A stretch of DNA of 40,619 nucleotides from Pseudomonadota bacterium (GTDB lineage: Bacteria > Pseudomonadota > Gammaproteobacteria > JAKAQQ01): contig JAJZYM010000016.1 in the NCBI GenBank assembly GCA_021798115.1, positions 1-40,619 on the forward strand, written 5' to 3'. The notes under the pieces are model-generated. The model did not search any database. It saw nothing but the letters and a program-made list of their open reading frames with translations, and was not told where the DNA came from. A program made the translations under genes and the position numbers. Below are positions 27,192-36,004 of this stretch, piece by piece (positions within the stretch are counted from its first letter, which is position 1; every line of letters starts with the position of its first letter).

Positions 27192-28586
27192 TTGCCCCGC
27201 CTTGGCCCCCGTCTTACACCGAGTCCCCGCCTGCGTCTTGCGGCGAGCCTTCGTCAAGGCTTGGCTCTCCTCGTTCTCGACCGCGACGAGCTGCGCCAGG
27301 CGATCGAAACCGCCGTCGCCGAAAACCCTCTCCTCGAATTCGAGGCCACGCCCACGGAAGGGACGAGCGGAGAAACGACGGGCGACAAGGATCCCGCGCC
27401 ACACGAGGAACCGCTCTTCCCCGAGGATTTCCCGGACGCGGACGGCGGCGAAGACACTCCGCCGCCGGAAGCCGTCGCCCCCCCGCCGCCTCTCACCACA
27501 CATCTCGCCGAACAGATCGCCTGTCTCCACATGACCGAGCGCGACCGCGCGCTCGCCGCCCACCTCCTCGACCGCCTCGACGATCGCGGATACCTCACGG
27601 AATCGCCCGAAGAGATGGGATCCGGGTTCGCCGGCGATCCCCCTCCCGCGCCCGAGGAGCTCGACGCCGTCCGCCATCGCCTGCAGGGGCTCGATCCCGT
27701 GGGCTGCTTTTCCTTCGACCTCGGAGACTGTCTCCGCGCGCAGGTGCGCCGGCGCGATGACCTCTCCAGCGAAACGCGCGCGCTTCTCATCGCCCTCCTC
27801 GAGTGTCCTCTCGTGGACCTCGCGCGTGGCCGGGACGAGGTGCTGGCGCAACGTCTCGGGCGGACGGCGGGCGAGATCGCCCGCGCCCGTCGTCTTCTCC
27901 GCAGCTTCGATCCCGCCCCCGGTGCAGGCTGGGGAGGCCTTCCCGCCGTGCGGCTCCTTCCGGATCTTCTGATCGAAGCCGACAAAAACGGCTGGCGGAT
28001 TCGGCTCCCGGACGACCTTCCCCGCCTGCGGCTCTGCCGCCTCAGGCCGGGACGTCGACACGGAGCCGACAGCGCCGACTGGAAGCGCTGTCGGGACGAG
28101 GCCCGCGGGCTTCTGCACGGACTCGCGCTCCGCCGCCAGGCACTCCTCGCCCTCGGGGAGGCGCTTCTTCGCCACCAGGAAGGGTTCTTCCGGCGCGGGG
28201 CCTCGGCCCTGAACCCGCTGCGGCAACGGACGCTTGCGGCCGAACTCGGCGTGCACGAATCGACCCTCTCGCGGCTCGTCCAGGGCAAGTACGTCCTCTC
28301 GCCGCAAGGGCTTCATCCCCTCAAGTTTTTTTTTCCGCCACCCGCCGGAGGGGGGGCGGAGGGCGGTGCCAGCCCGCAGGCCGTCCATGCCGCTCTCGTC
28401 GAGATCCTGGCCGCCGAATCACCCGGCCATCCCTACCGCGACGGCGACCTCGTCGGCCTTCTCGCCCGCCGCGGTATCATGGTCGCAAGGCGTACGGTCA
28501 GCAAATACCGTGACGTTTACGGCATCCCGCCCTGGCACGAACGTCGCACGCGCGACCACTCTTCCGGAGGAGACGAACGACGATGA
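27192..28586 (+). CDS. rpoN: RNA polymerase sigma-54 factor
   Basis: Alternative sigma factor recognising -24/-12 promoters with AAA+ activators. 464 aa. Region I is recognisable (LTPSPRLRLAASLRQGLALL, then AVAENPLLEFE) but unusually poor in glutamine. The acidic region II and the core-binding region follow. The DNA-binding HTH (TLAAELGVHESTLSRLVQGK, then SPQGLHPLKFFF) and the RpoN box ARRTVSKYR are clear. The start is TTG 27192 (TTG CCC CGC), chosen because it begins at the conserved region and AGGAG lies about 11 bases upstream; open frame further upstream belongs to lptB. Confidence 0.94.
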   Translation: MPRLGPRLTPSPRLRLAASLRQGLALLVLDRDELRQAIETAVAENPLLEFEATPTEGTSGETTGDKDPAPHEEPLFPEDFPDADGGEDTPPPEAVAPPPPLTTHLAEQIACLHMTERDRALAAHLLDRLDDRGYLTESPEEMGSGFAGDPPPAPEELDAVRHRLQGLDPVGCFSFDLGDCLRAQVRRRDDLSSETRALLIALLECPLVDLARGRDEVLAQRLGRTAGEIARARRLLRSFDPAPGAGWGGLPAVRLLPDLLIEADKNGWRIRLPDDLPRLRLCRLRPGRRHGADSADWKRCRDEARGLLHGLALRRQALLALGEALLRHQEGFFRRGASALNPLRQRTLAAELGVHESTLSRLVQGKYVLSPQGLHPLKFFFPPPAGGGAEGGASPQAVHAALVEILAAESPGHPYRDGDLVGLLARRGIMVARRTVSKYRDVYGIPPWHERRTRDHSSGGDERR

Positions 28587-28915
28587 CGGACACGATGCAG
28601 ATGCAAATCAGCGGACATGGTCTTGAGCTCACACCGGCGCTCAAAAGCTACACCGAGAAGAAGCTCACCCACCTCCTGAACCGTGAGCAGAGCACCGACA
28701 GCATCCACGTTGTCCTCGCCTGCGAGCACCACCGCCACCGCGCGGAAGCCACCGTCCACTCCCGGCGCGGTACCGCCCACGCGGTGGCCGAGGCCGAGGA
28801 CATGTACGCGGCCATCGATCTTCTCGAAACCAAGCTCGTGCGCCAGATCGTCCGCGAAAAGGAACGGCGGTCCGACCATCACTCCGAGCGTCATGACGGC
28901 AACAGCGTCGGGTGA
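28583..28915 (+). CDS. hpf: Ribosome hibernation promoting factor HPF
   Basis: 110 aa short-type HPF, binding the decoding centre and promoting 100S ribosome dimers or silencing in stasis. MQMQISGHGLELTPALKSYT, the KLTHLLNRE segment and AEAEDMYAAIDLLETKLVRQI are diagnostic. It overlaps rpoN by 4 bases (ATGA), as usual for this operon. Confidence 0.94.
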   Translation: MTDTMQMQISGHGLELTPALKSYTEKKLTHLLNREQSTDSIHVVLACEHHRHRAEATVHSRRGTAHAVAEAEDMYAAIDLLETKLVRQIVREKERRSDHHSERHDGNSVG

Positions 28916-29822
28916 CCCTCCCCGCCCGCGGGACGAAAACCCCCATTTCGTGCTTTTGAGCGGGCTGTCGGGAGCCGGCAAGTCCATCGCGCTGCACACA
29001 CTCGAGGATCTCGGGTTCTACTGCGTCGACAATCTTCCGGCCGATCTCCTCGAGGAGGTCGTCCGCCGCCGTGGCGAGCGGCCGGTCCGGCGTCTCGCGG
29101 TCGGTATCGACGTGCGCGGCGGGGAGACCGACTTCGAGCGCATCGTCGCCAGTGTGCGCGGCCTCGCCCGCGAGGGTTGGCGGACGACGATCATCTTCCT
29201 CGACGCAAGCGACGAGACCCTGCTCCGCCGCTACGGCGAGACCCGACGCCGCCATCCCCTCGGGGGCGTCGGTCTCGGTCTGATGGAAGCGATCCGACGC
29301 GAGCGGACGCTCCTCGGGCAGATCGCCGATGCCGCCGATCTCCGCCTCGACACGACGCGGCTCAACGTTCACGAACTCCATGAAGAGATCCGCCGCCGTA
29401 TCGACCTCACCGGCCAGCACCGGCTCGTCCTCTCCTGGCAATCCTTCGCCTACCGGAGCGGAACCCCCGCAGACGCGGACTTCGTCTTCGACGTCCGCTG
29501 TCTTCCGAACCCCTACTGGGATCCGGCGTTGCGTGGATTGAGCGGGCTCGACACAGAAATCCAGGCCTACCTCGAGCGTCACGAGACCACCCGACGCATG
29601 CTCGAGGGCATCACGTCGTTCCTCGATCCCTGGCTGCCCGTCTTCGAGCAGAACGATCGGATTTCCCTCGTCTGCGCGGTGGGCTGCACCGGGGGCCGCC
29701 ACCGCTCGGTGGCCGTGGTCGAACACATGGCGGCGTACTACCGCGCCCTCGGACGCCCGGTGCTCGTCCGTCACCGTGACCTCGTTCTTTCCTCCACGAG
29801 CGTCACGGCCTCCGGCGGCTGA
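28893..29822 (+). CDS. rapZ: RNase adapter protein RapZ
   Basis: 309 aa nucleotide-binding protein; in enterobacteria RapZ delivers GlmZ sRNA to RNase E and so controls glucosamine-6-phosphate synthesis. Walker A GLSGAGKS, DLGFYCVDNLPADLL, DVRCLPNPYWDP and the C-terminal GCTGGRHRSV are present. ATG 28893 overlaps hpf by 23 bases. ptsN, normally between hpf and rapZ, is absent. The 3' end overlaps the convergent patatin gene by 52 bases. Confidence 0.94.
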   Translation: MTATASGDPPRPRDENPHFVLLSGLSGAGKSIALHTLEDLGFYCVDNLPADLLEEVVRRRGERPVRRLAVGIDVRGGETDFERIVASVRGLAREGWRTTIIFLDASDETLLRRYGETRRRHPLGGVGLGLMEAIRRERTLLGQIADAADLRLDTTRLNVHELHEEIRRRIDLTGQHRLVLSWQSFAYRSGTPADADFVFDVRCLPNPYWDPALRGLSGLDTEIQAYLERHETTRRMLEGITSFLDPWLPVFEQNDRISLVCAVGCTGGRHRSVAVVEHMAAYYRALGRPVLVRHRDLVLSSTSVTASGG

Positions 29823-30976
29823 GCCGCCCCCAGGCCGAGGAGTGCGCGAAGCTCCCGAGCCCGCGCCCGTGTCTCCGCGTAACCGCGGTCGATGAGTTCC
29901 CCGCAATAGTCTCCGTGAAAAAGGAGGTAACTCTTGAGCTCGAGGCCGCTCCCGCCTCCGGCGCCGAGCCGGTTGAGAAAGAAGCGGGTGAGCGGTGGGA
30001 ACCCGTTCTCGTGACGCGCCACCAGGGACCTGAGATCGGTCTCGGGAAACGCCGTGAACGCTTCAACCGGCCTGAGATGCTGGGGGAGCCCCGGCGGGTT
30101 CGGGCCGAGGACGGCGAGAAACGTGTTGATGCGTTCGAGCCGCTCGAGATCGCTCACGATCCCGTCCATGAAGAGCGAATCGAGGACGAAGCCCCCGATG
30201 GCGGCGAGCGACGGGTAGGCGGGCTCTCCCGATGGCATCGGAAGCATCTCCTCGCGTCCGTGGACGCCCACCACCACGAGGCGGGACGCCCCGAGATGAA
30301 CCGCCGAGGAGAGGGGCGCAAGCTGACGCATCGATCCATCCCCGAAAAACTCGTTGCCGATGCGGACCGCCGGGAAAAGGAGGGGAAGAGCGGACGAGGC
30401 GAGGATATGCGCGAGTTCGAGCCGGGCACGGCGGCCCTCGCGCCGCGCGCGCCGCCACTCGGCAACCTCGGGGGAAGCCTCAAAAAAGACGACGCTCTTT
30501 CCGGTCGTGTAGGACGAGGCGGTGATCGCGACCCCACGCAGCCGCCCCGAGGCGATGTGGGTGGAAAAATGAAAGCCGATCTCTTCCGTGATGAGCGCCC
30601 GAAGCGGGCTGTTGTCAAGGAGCGCATGGGGACGGCGACGGGTGCGGAAATGACTCGACCAGAGGTTGCGCAATCCGTGGAAGCGCCCGCGCCACAACGA
30701 ACCGAGGCCGCCGCTGTAGACGCGCCCAACATGCAGTGAGCGCCAGAGCGTTTCGAGATCGGCCAGAGCGCCCACGGGATCATTCGCCCTGTCCGCCAGG
30801 AAAAGAGCGTTGATGGCCCCCGAGGACGTGCCGCTCAGGACGAGCGGTGGCGGACGCCGCCCAGCCTCGGCGTAGAGGCCAAAGAGCGCCTTGAGCACCC
30901 CCACCTCGTAGGCACCGCGGGCCCCTCCGCCGGCCAACACAATGCCCAGCACCGGTTCGTCGCGCGTCGCAGCCAC
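29771..30976 (-). CDS. Patatin-like phospholipase
   Basis: 401 aa serine lipase/acyl hydrolase. The oxyanion loop GGGARGAYEVG, nucleophile GTSSGAINALFLA and catalytic Asp in FFGDGSMRQLAPLSSAVHLGA form the patatin Ser-Asp dyad. The C-terminal third matches the extended domain of bacterial patatins (NTFLAVLGPNPPGL, LKSYLLFHGDYC). GTG 30976 was chosen because it lies 7 codons before GIVLAGGG with GAGG 9-12 bases upstream. No signal peptide, so probably cytosolic or peripheral membrane. Divergent from parA. Confidence 0.9.
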   Translation of the reverse strand: MAATRDEPVLGIVLAGGGARGAYEVGVLKALFGLYAEAGRRPPPLVLSGTSSGAINALFLADRANDPVGALADLETLWRSLHVGRVYSGGLGSLWRGRFHGLRNLWSSHFRTRRRPHALLDNSPLRALITEEIGFHFSTHIASGRLRGVAITASSYTTGKSVVFFEASPEVAEWRRARREGRRARLELAHILASSALPLLFPAVRIGNEFFGDGSMRQLAPLSSAVHLGASRLVVVGVHGREEMLPMPSGEPAYPSLAAIGGFVLDSLFMDGIVSDLERLERINTFLAVLGPNPPGLPQHLRPVEAFTAFPETDLRSLVARHENGFPPLTRFFLNRLGAGGGSGLELKSYLLFHGDYCGELIDRGYAETRARARELRALLGLGAAQPPEAVTLVEERTRSR

Positions 30977-31016
30977 GGCCGAGAGGTCCTCACGCAAGAA
31001 CAACGGTCCCACACCG

Positions 31017-31028
31017 GCTAATATTAGC
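31017..31028. promoter_or_regulatory. Palindromic shared -10 element GCTAATATTAGC
   Basis: A perfect 12-bp palindrome in the 73-bp gap between the patatin and parA starts. It contains TAATAT on both strands, so one site may serve as -10 for both divergent genes or as an operator covering both. It is an isolated AT patch in GC-rich DNA. Confidence 0.4.
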
Positions 31029-31049
31029 GGTATCTGGACCGTCGGACCG

Positions 31050-31805
31050 ATGGTGGTGCCACGCGTCGTTGTGCTCAACGCCAAGGGAGGGTGTGGGAAG
31101 ACCACACTCGCGACCTCGCTGGCCGCGTGCGCGGCCTCCCGCCACCGTCCGGTCCGTCTCCTTGACCTCGACCCTCTCGGGGCCGCCCTCGCTTGGAGCC
31201 GGCGTCGACCGACATCGCTCCCCCCTGTGCAGGCCATCGCCGCCGACCGTGTTCCCCTCGGCGTCACCCGGACCTTTCTCCTCGGGGGGGCGGAACCCTG
31301 CGAGATCGTGATCTTCGACACACCGGCGGGTCTCGGGCGGCCGACGATCGATCTCCTGGTGCGCGACGCCGCCGCCGTCCTCGTCCCCGTGCTGCCCTCG
31401 TCCGTCGACATCGCCGTCGCCCCACGCGTCGTCGCCGACGCCCTGCTCGCCGGCTGTCCCAAGGAAGCCCTGGCTGTCGTCGCCAACCGTGTCCGCAGCC
31501 GGACCCGAGCCTTCGCCTCCCTCACCCTGTTCCTGCAATCCCTCACGATCCCTTTCGTCGCCACCCTCCGCGACAGCCAATCCTACGTTGCGGCCACCGC
31601 CCAGGGCCGCGGCATCCACGAACTCGAGACCCCCGCCGCCCGCAAAGAGCAGGAGCGCTGGATCCCGCTTCTTGACTGGCTCTCTGCACGCGGCCTTGAT
31701 CTTCGCGCAACCCCGCCTACGGTCCCGAGCGGGATCCCCGCCGATGCGGCCGGATCCGCCCCGTATAGTGAGGACGTTTTCCACAACCACGAGCCCGAAC
31801 CATGA
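31050..31805 (+). CDS. ParA/MinD-type ATPase, orphan
   Basis: 251 aa deviant-Walker ATPase: VLNAKGGCGKTTLATSLAA at the N-terminus, LLDLDPLGAALAWSRRR, and IFDTPAGLGRPTIDLLVRDA. No ParB gene follows; the next gene (4-base ATGA overlap) is an NDUFA9-like epimerase. It is therefore not clearly a chromosome-segregation ParA; positioning of a protein complex is possible. The C-terminal tail YSEDVFHNHE is repeated in degraded form at 40339-40380. ATG 31050 begins just before the Walker box. Confidence 0.88.
   Translation: MVVPRVVVLNAKGGCGKTTLATSLAACAASRHRPVRLLDLDPLGAALAWSRRRPTSLPPVQAIAADRVPLGVTRTFLLGGAEPCEIVIFDTPAGLGRPTIDLLVRDAAAVLVPVLPSSVDIAVAPRVVADALLAGCPKEALAVVANRVRSRTRAFASLTLFLQSLTIPFVATLRDSQSYVAATAQGRGIHELETPAARKEQERWIPLLDWLSARGLDLRATPPTVPSGIPADAAGSAPYSEDVFHNHEPEP
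31764..31769 (+). promoter_or_regulatory. Possible internal -10 TATAGT before the epimerase gene
   Basis: TATAGT inside the parA 3' end, 38 bases before the epimerase ATG. The same hexamer with identical spacing to an ATG occurs at 40339 in the degraded copy. No -35 box identified. Confidence 0.25.
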
Positions 31806-32737
31806 TCGACGAAGACGTTCTCGTGCTCGGCGGCACGGGCTTTCTCGGCCGCCACCTTCTGCCCCGCCTCGCCGCCCGCGGCGCACGGATCACGGTTCCC
31901 ACCCGCCGCCCTCACCTCGCGCGCGAGCTCCACGTGCTCCCGCAGCTCCGCGTCATCCCCGCCCACATCGGTGACCCCGAGTCCCTGGCGTCTCTCATCC
32001 CCCCCGGGGGAACGGTCGTCCACCTGGTCGGGATCCTGAGCGAAGGCCGGCGGCCCGAAGCCAGCTTCGAGGCGGTGCACGTCGAACTCACCCGGCACGT
32101 TCTCGCCGCCGCTCGCCGCGCGGAGGTCCGCCGCTACCTCCACGTGAGCGCTCTCGGCGCCGGTGTCGGCCACCCCCCGAGCCGTTACCTCGCCAGCAAA
32201 AAAGCCGCCGAAGATCTCGTCCGCGCCAGCGGTCTTGCGGCGACGATCTTCCGCCCCGCCGTCGTGGCCGGCCCGGACGGCGGAGCGGCCACGCTCTTCG
32301 CCCGCCTCGTGCGCACGCTGCCTGTCCTCCCACTGGCCGCGGCCTCGAGCCGTCTCGCCCCGGTGTCCGTCGACGACGTCGCCCGCGCGCTCCTCAGGGC
32401 GCTCGATGATCCGCAAACCATCGGCAAGACTTTCGAGCTCTGCGGACCGGAAGAAACCACACTCGCGGGGTTCGTCCGCGCCGTGGCCCTCGCGATGGAT
32501 CGGCGGGTCCGCATCCTTCCGCTCCCCGACGGACTCGCCCGCATCGAAGCGGGCCTCTTCGAGCGTCTCCCGGGTCGTTTGCTCACGCGCGACCAGCTCC
32601 GCTCACTCGAGGTCCCCGGCGTTTGCACGGGGGAAGGACTCACCGCTCTCGGTCTCGTGCCCACGCCGCTCGCCGCCGCCCTCACCGGACTCGGCGCGAG
32701 GAAGAAAGTGCCGATGGATTTCGCCGGAAAACCCTGA
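31802..32737 (+). CDS. NAD(P)-dependent epimerase/dehydratase, NDUFA9-like atypical SDR
   Basis: 311 aa atypical short-chain dehydrogenase. Nucleotide-binding DVLVLGGTGFLGRHLLPRLA, VVHLVGILSEG, YLHVSALGAG and a YLASKKAAE active-site-like segment. The overall pattern is that of the complex I NDUFA9 / YbjT-type family, which binds NAD(P)H and is often near cca or PpiC genes in proteobacteria. Substrate unknown. Coupled to parA (ATGA) and followed by cca after 4 bases. Confidence 0.85.
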   Translation: MIDEDVLVLGGTGFLGRHLLPRLAARGARITVPTRRPHLARELHVLPQLRVIPAHIGDPESLASLIPPGGTVVHLVGILSEGRRPEASFEAVHVELTRHVLAAARRAEVRRYLHVSALGAGVGHPPSRYLASKKAAEDLVRASGLAATIFRPAVVAGPDGGAATLFARLVRTLPVLPLAAASSRLAPVSVDDVARALLRALDDPQTIGKTFELCGPEETTLAGFVRAVALAMDRRVRILPLPDGLARIEAGLFERLPGRLLTRDQLRSLEVPGVCTGEGLTALGLVPTPLAAALTGLGARKKVPMDFAGKP

Positions 32738-32741
32738 ACCG

Positions 32742-34004
32742 ATGGAGATCTATCTCGTCGGCGGGGCCGTCCGTGACCGGCTCCTCGGTCGGCCCGTGCA
32801 CGAACGCGACTGGGTGGTGGTCGGGGCCCGCCCCGAGGACATGCTCGCGCGCGGCTTCCGCATGGTCGGCCGCGGCTTCCCCGTATTCCTCCATCCCGAG
32901 AGCGCCGAGGAGTATGCCCTCGCGCGGACCGAACGCAAGGACGGGCACGGACACCGGGGCTTCACCATTCTGAGCGACCCCGGGGTGCGTCTCGAGGATG
33001 ATCTCAGGCGACGGGACCTGACGATCAACGCCATGGCCGAAGACGAAAACGGGCGTCTCGTCGATCCCCACGGGGGGCGCGCCGACCTCGAGTCCCGTAT
33101 GCTCCGCCACGTCTCAGAGGCTTTCGTCGAAGACCCGTTGCGGGTGCTCCGCGTCGCCCGCTTTCGGGCGGAACTCGCCCCTTGGAAGTTCCGGATTGCC
33201 CCCGAAACGCAGACACTCTTAAGGGCGATGAACACCTCGGGGGAACTGGCGACCCTCACGCCCGAGCGGGTGGGCCGCGAAACGCTGCGCGCGCTCGCTG
33301 CCCCCCAACCTTCGCTCTTCTTCACGACCCTCGCCGAGATCGGTGCGCTGGGCACGCTCTTCCCGGAACTCGCCGCCCTCGTCGGCATCACACAGGAGCC
33401 CCGCCTTCACGGGGGGCTCGACGCCTGGACACACACCTTGCGGGTCCTCGACGCTGCCGCGGCCGAAGAGCTCCCGGTACCTCTCGTCTACGCCCTCCTC
33501 GTTCACGATTTAGGCAAGGGCGTTCCGGGACACGGCGAACACGACCAACGAGGGGCAGAGCCCGTCCGTCGTCTCACCGCCCGCCTCGCCCTCGGTAACG
33601 ATTTCCGTGATCTTGGGCTCCTCGCCGCCCGCGCGCATCTCGACGCGCACCGCATCCTCGTTCTCCCGAGCCGTCTTCTCCTCGTCCGTCTCGAGGCCGC
33701 CGACCTCCTCCGGCGCAGGGAGCGGGCGGCAGCGCTCGCCACCGTCGCCCGCATCGATTGGCACACCCGTCCGGGATGGGAAGAGAAGCCCTACCCGCAA
33801 GGACCGTACCTGATCGGCCTCGTCGAAGAACTGGCGAACCTCCGTCTTCCCGACACGCTCCGCGGGAGCCCGCCCGCCACCATCCACACCTGGTTCGCGC
33901 ACGAAAGACGGCGTCGGATCCTTCTTCACCGCCGACGCCTGCCCCTGCGGGAGCGTGTCGAAGCCCGCACCGTTCGCCACCTCTACCCGCTCCCACAAGA
34001 TTGA
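32742..34004 (+). CDS. cca: Multifunctional CCA-adding enzyme (tRNA nucleotidyltransferase)
   Basis: Adds or repairs the CCA end of tRNAs. 420 aa, gammaproteobacterial class with an HD domain: IYLVGGAVRDRLLGRPVHER, DWVVVGARPEDML, FPVFLHPESAEEYALARTER, RRRDLTINAMA, DPLRVLRVARF and the HD phosphohydrolase LLVHDLGKG. Length and motifs equal E. coli Cca. Start ATG 32742. Confidence 0.96.
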   Translation: MEIYLVGGAVRDRLLGRPVHERDWVVVGARPEDMLARGFRMVGRGFPVFLHPESAEEYALARTERKDGHGHRGFTILSDPGVRLEDDLRRRDLTINAMAEDENGRLVDPHGGRADLESRMLRHVSEAFVEDPLRVLRVARFRAELAPWKFRIAPETQTLLRAMNTSGELATLTPERVGRETLRALAAPQPSLFFTTLAEIGALGTLFPELAALVGITQEPRLHGGLDAWTHTLRVLDAAAAEELPVPLVYALLVHDLGKGVPGHGEHDQRGAEPVRRLTARLALGNDFRDLGLLAARAHLDAHRILVLPSRLLLVRLEAADLLRRRERAAALATVARIDWHTRPGWEEKPYPQGPYLIGLVEELANLRLPDTLRGSPPATIHTWFAHERRRRILLHRRRLPLRERVEARTVRHLYPLPQD

Positions 34005-34145
34005 CCCCATCGCCTCACCAGACCGAACCCGGCATGAACCAGGCCCCGCCCGCGGACCGTGGTGGCCACGAGCCTCGGGTCCCACGGCGTCACGCACAAA
34101 CCCTCCGCCCGTTTGCCCCCGCGAACCAAGAGCGACCCTAACGCC

Positions 34146-35975
34146 GTGGACACCCGGGAAGTCGCCTCCCTCCTCGCCGCTCAGCGGAGATTCTCCGAAC
34201 CGTCCTGGTCGGAACGGGGCACCGCCCGCTGGCTCGAGAGTCGTCCCGAGGACGGTGGTCGGAACGTTCTCGTCGAGCATATCCCCCCGGCCGGGATCCG
34301 CGTCTTGAGTCCCCCCGGTGTGAGCGTGCGGAGCCGTCTTCACGCCTACGGTGGCGGATCGTACTGCACCGACGGTCAGGGAGGGATCTTCGTCGTCGAG
34401 GAACAGGATCAAACGGTCCTCCACCTCCTTCCCGAAGGCGGTTTCCGCATCCACCGCCCCCCCCGGGAAGGGGCACTCGGCGGACTCGTCTGGGACCGCG
34501 GCCGCCGTCGTCTCCTCCTCGTCCACGAGACCGTGGACGGCGACCGGCTTCTCGCCCTCCACCCCGGGGACGGACGCTGGGAGCAACTCCACGAAGAGCC
34601 CGGATTCCTCATGCAACCGGTCTTCGACGCCCCAGGGAAACGCTTGGCGTGGATCTCCTGGGACACGGGGACGATGCCCTGGGAACGCACGTGTCTCGTC
34701 ATCGCCGGGCTTGATGCCGACGGGCATCCAGACAAGCGACAAACCTTGTCGCTCGGCGGAAACACCGCTTTTCTCGAGCCCTTCTTCGGGCCCGGAGGCG
34801 ATCTCTTCGTCCTCGCGGACGGAGGGGGACGGTGGAGGATCGAACGCGTGGAGGGTAGACGGACGGTTCCCTTTGTGGAAACCCCCGGAGAAATCGGGCG
34901 ACCCGCCTGGAACGCCGCCGTTCGTCATTACGGATTCACCGAAGAGGGCGTCCTGATGTTCGTCGAGGTCCGTGCCGGGGCGGCGCGGCTTTTCCGCCGC
35001 GGGCACGACGGGACGGTCCGCCCATTGCCGCTCCCGTTTACGGACGTGAGCGATCTCGCGGCCGGACGCGGAGCCGCACTTGTCCTCGCGGGCGCACTCG
35101 CACGGCCACCGTGCGTGGCCCGTGTCGATCCCGAAGGCGCGCCACCGCTCGTCCTGGCCTCTTCCCTCCCGGACGGCCTCCCCCCGGAGGCGACGCTTCC
35201 CGAACCCCAGAACTGGAGGCTTCCCGAACGGAAGGGATTTCCTCTACAGGGATGGCTCTATCCGCCCCCCTCCGGGCGTCGCGCGCCGCCCCCCCTCATC
35301 CTCCGGTGCCACGGCGGGCCGACTTCGGCGGCCTCCCCCGTCTTCGACCCACGCCTCCTCCTCTGGAGAAGCCTCGGGGCCGCCATTCTCGACCTCAATT
35401 ACCGGGGCAGCAGCGGATTCGGCCGCGACGTTCGCCTCGCTCTCGCCGGCGCGTGGGGCCGCGCCGATCCGCTCGATGTGCTGCGCGCCCGACTCAGTCT
35501 CGTCCGCGAGGGACGGGTCGATCCGGCACGTGTCGTCTTGGCGGGCTCGAGTGCGGGAGGCTACACGGTCTTGCGGGCCCTTGAGCGCATCCCCGCTGCG
35601 GGCGCCGTCCTGTTTTACCCGGTGAGCGACCTCCTCTCTCTCGAGGACGAGGGCGTACGCTTCGAGCAACCCTACGCCGCGCATCTCCTCGACCGCGATC
35701 CTGTGCACCGCCGCCGCCTCGCGGCGCGACGGAGTCCCCGCCCCCGGGGCGGCCTTCTCCGCACCCCCCTTCTCGTCTTCCAGGGCGACCGCGACCCGGT
35801 TGTTCCCCGCGAGACAACCGAGACCTTCGTACGAAGACTGCGGGCGCGGGGCGCGGAGGTCGACCTCCACGTCCTCACCGGCGAGGGACACGGGTTTCGT
35901 CGGGGCGACAATCTCGTGGCGATCTGCCAACACGAAGCCAGCTTCCTGGCCTCGGTGTTCGGGCCCCCACCCTGA
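34146..35975 (+). CDS. S9-family prolyl oligopeptidase-like serine peptidase
   Basis: 609 aa. An N-terminal beta-propeller-like part (to about 370) precedes an alpha/beta-hydrolase domain: CHGGPTSAA, LDLNYRGSSGFGRD, nucleophile GSSAGGY, acid in FQGDRDPVVPRETTE and His in TGEGHGFR. This is the arrangement of acylaminoacyl-peptidase/dipeptidyl-peptidase relatives. No signal peptide, so cytosolic. GTG 34146 is preferred; the frame back to 34059 reads like non-coding DNA. Confidence 0.9.
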   Translation: MDTREVASLLAAQRRFSEPSWSERGTARWLESRPEDGGRNVLVEHIPPAGIRVLSPPGVSVRSRLHAYGGGSYCTDGQGGIFVVEEQDQTVLHLLPEGGFRIHRPPREGALGGLVWDRGRRRLLLVHETVDGDRLLALHPGDGRWEQLHEEPGFLMQPVFDAPGKRLAWISWDTGTMPWERTCLVIAGLDADGHPDKRQTLSLGGNTAFLEPFFGPGGDLFVLADGGGRWRIERVEGRRTVPFVETPGEIGRPAWNAAVRHYGFTEEGVLMFVEVRAGAARLFRRGHDGTVRPLPLPFTDVSDLAAGRGAALVLAGALARPPCVARVDPEGAPPLVLASSLPDGLPPEATLPEPQNWRLPERKGFPLQGWLYPPPSGRRAPPPLILRCHGGPTSAASPVFDPRLLLWRSLGAAILDLNYRGSSGFGRDVRLALAGAWGRADPLDVLRARLSLVREGRVDPARVVLAGSSAGGYTVLRALERIPAAGAVLFYPVSDLLSLEDEGVRFEQPYAAHLLDRDPVHRRRLAARRSPRPRGGLLRTPLLVFQGDRDPVVPRETTETFVRRLRARGAEVDLHVLTGEGHGFRRGDNLVAICQHEASFLASVFGPPP

Positions 35976-35979
35976 GCGG

Positions 35980-36004
35980 GGCGGCTCACCCGAGGCTGGC
36001 CGCC
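35980..36004. terminator. GC-rich stem-loop between convergent genes
   Basis: GGCGGC and GCCGCC arms with a 13-base loop fill the 29-bp gap between the S9 peptidase and esterase stops. No T-run on either side, so at most a weak bidirectional pause or terminator. Confidence 0.3.

Noticed and set aside
28320-28350. T-run in rpoN (tcaagtttttttttcc) as frameshift or terminator
   Set aside because: It encodes the conserved KFFF of the RpoN HTH region in frame.
30942-31049. Upstream extension of parA
   Set aside because: It would start inside the patatin gene and put 36 unconserved residues ahead of the Walker A region.
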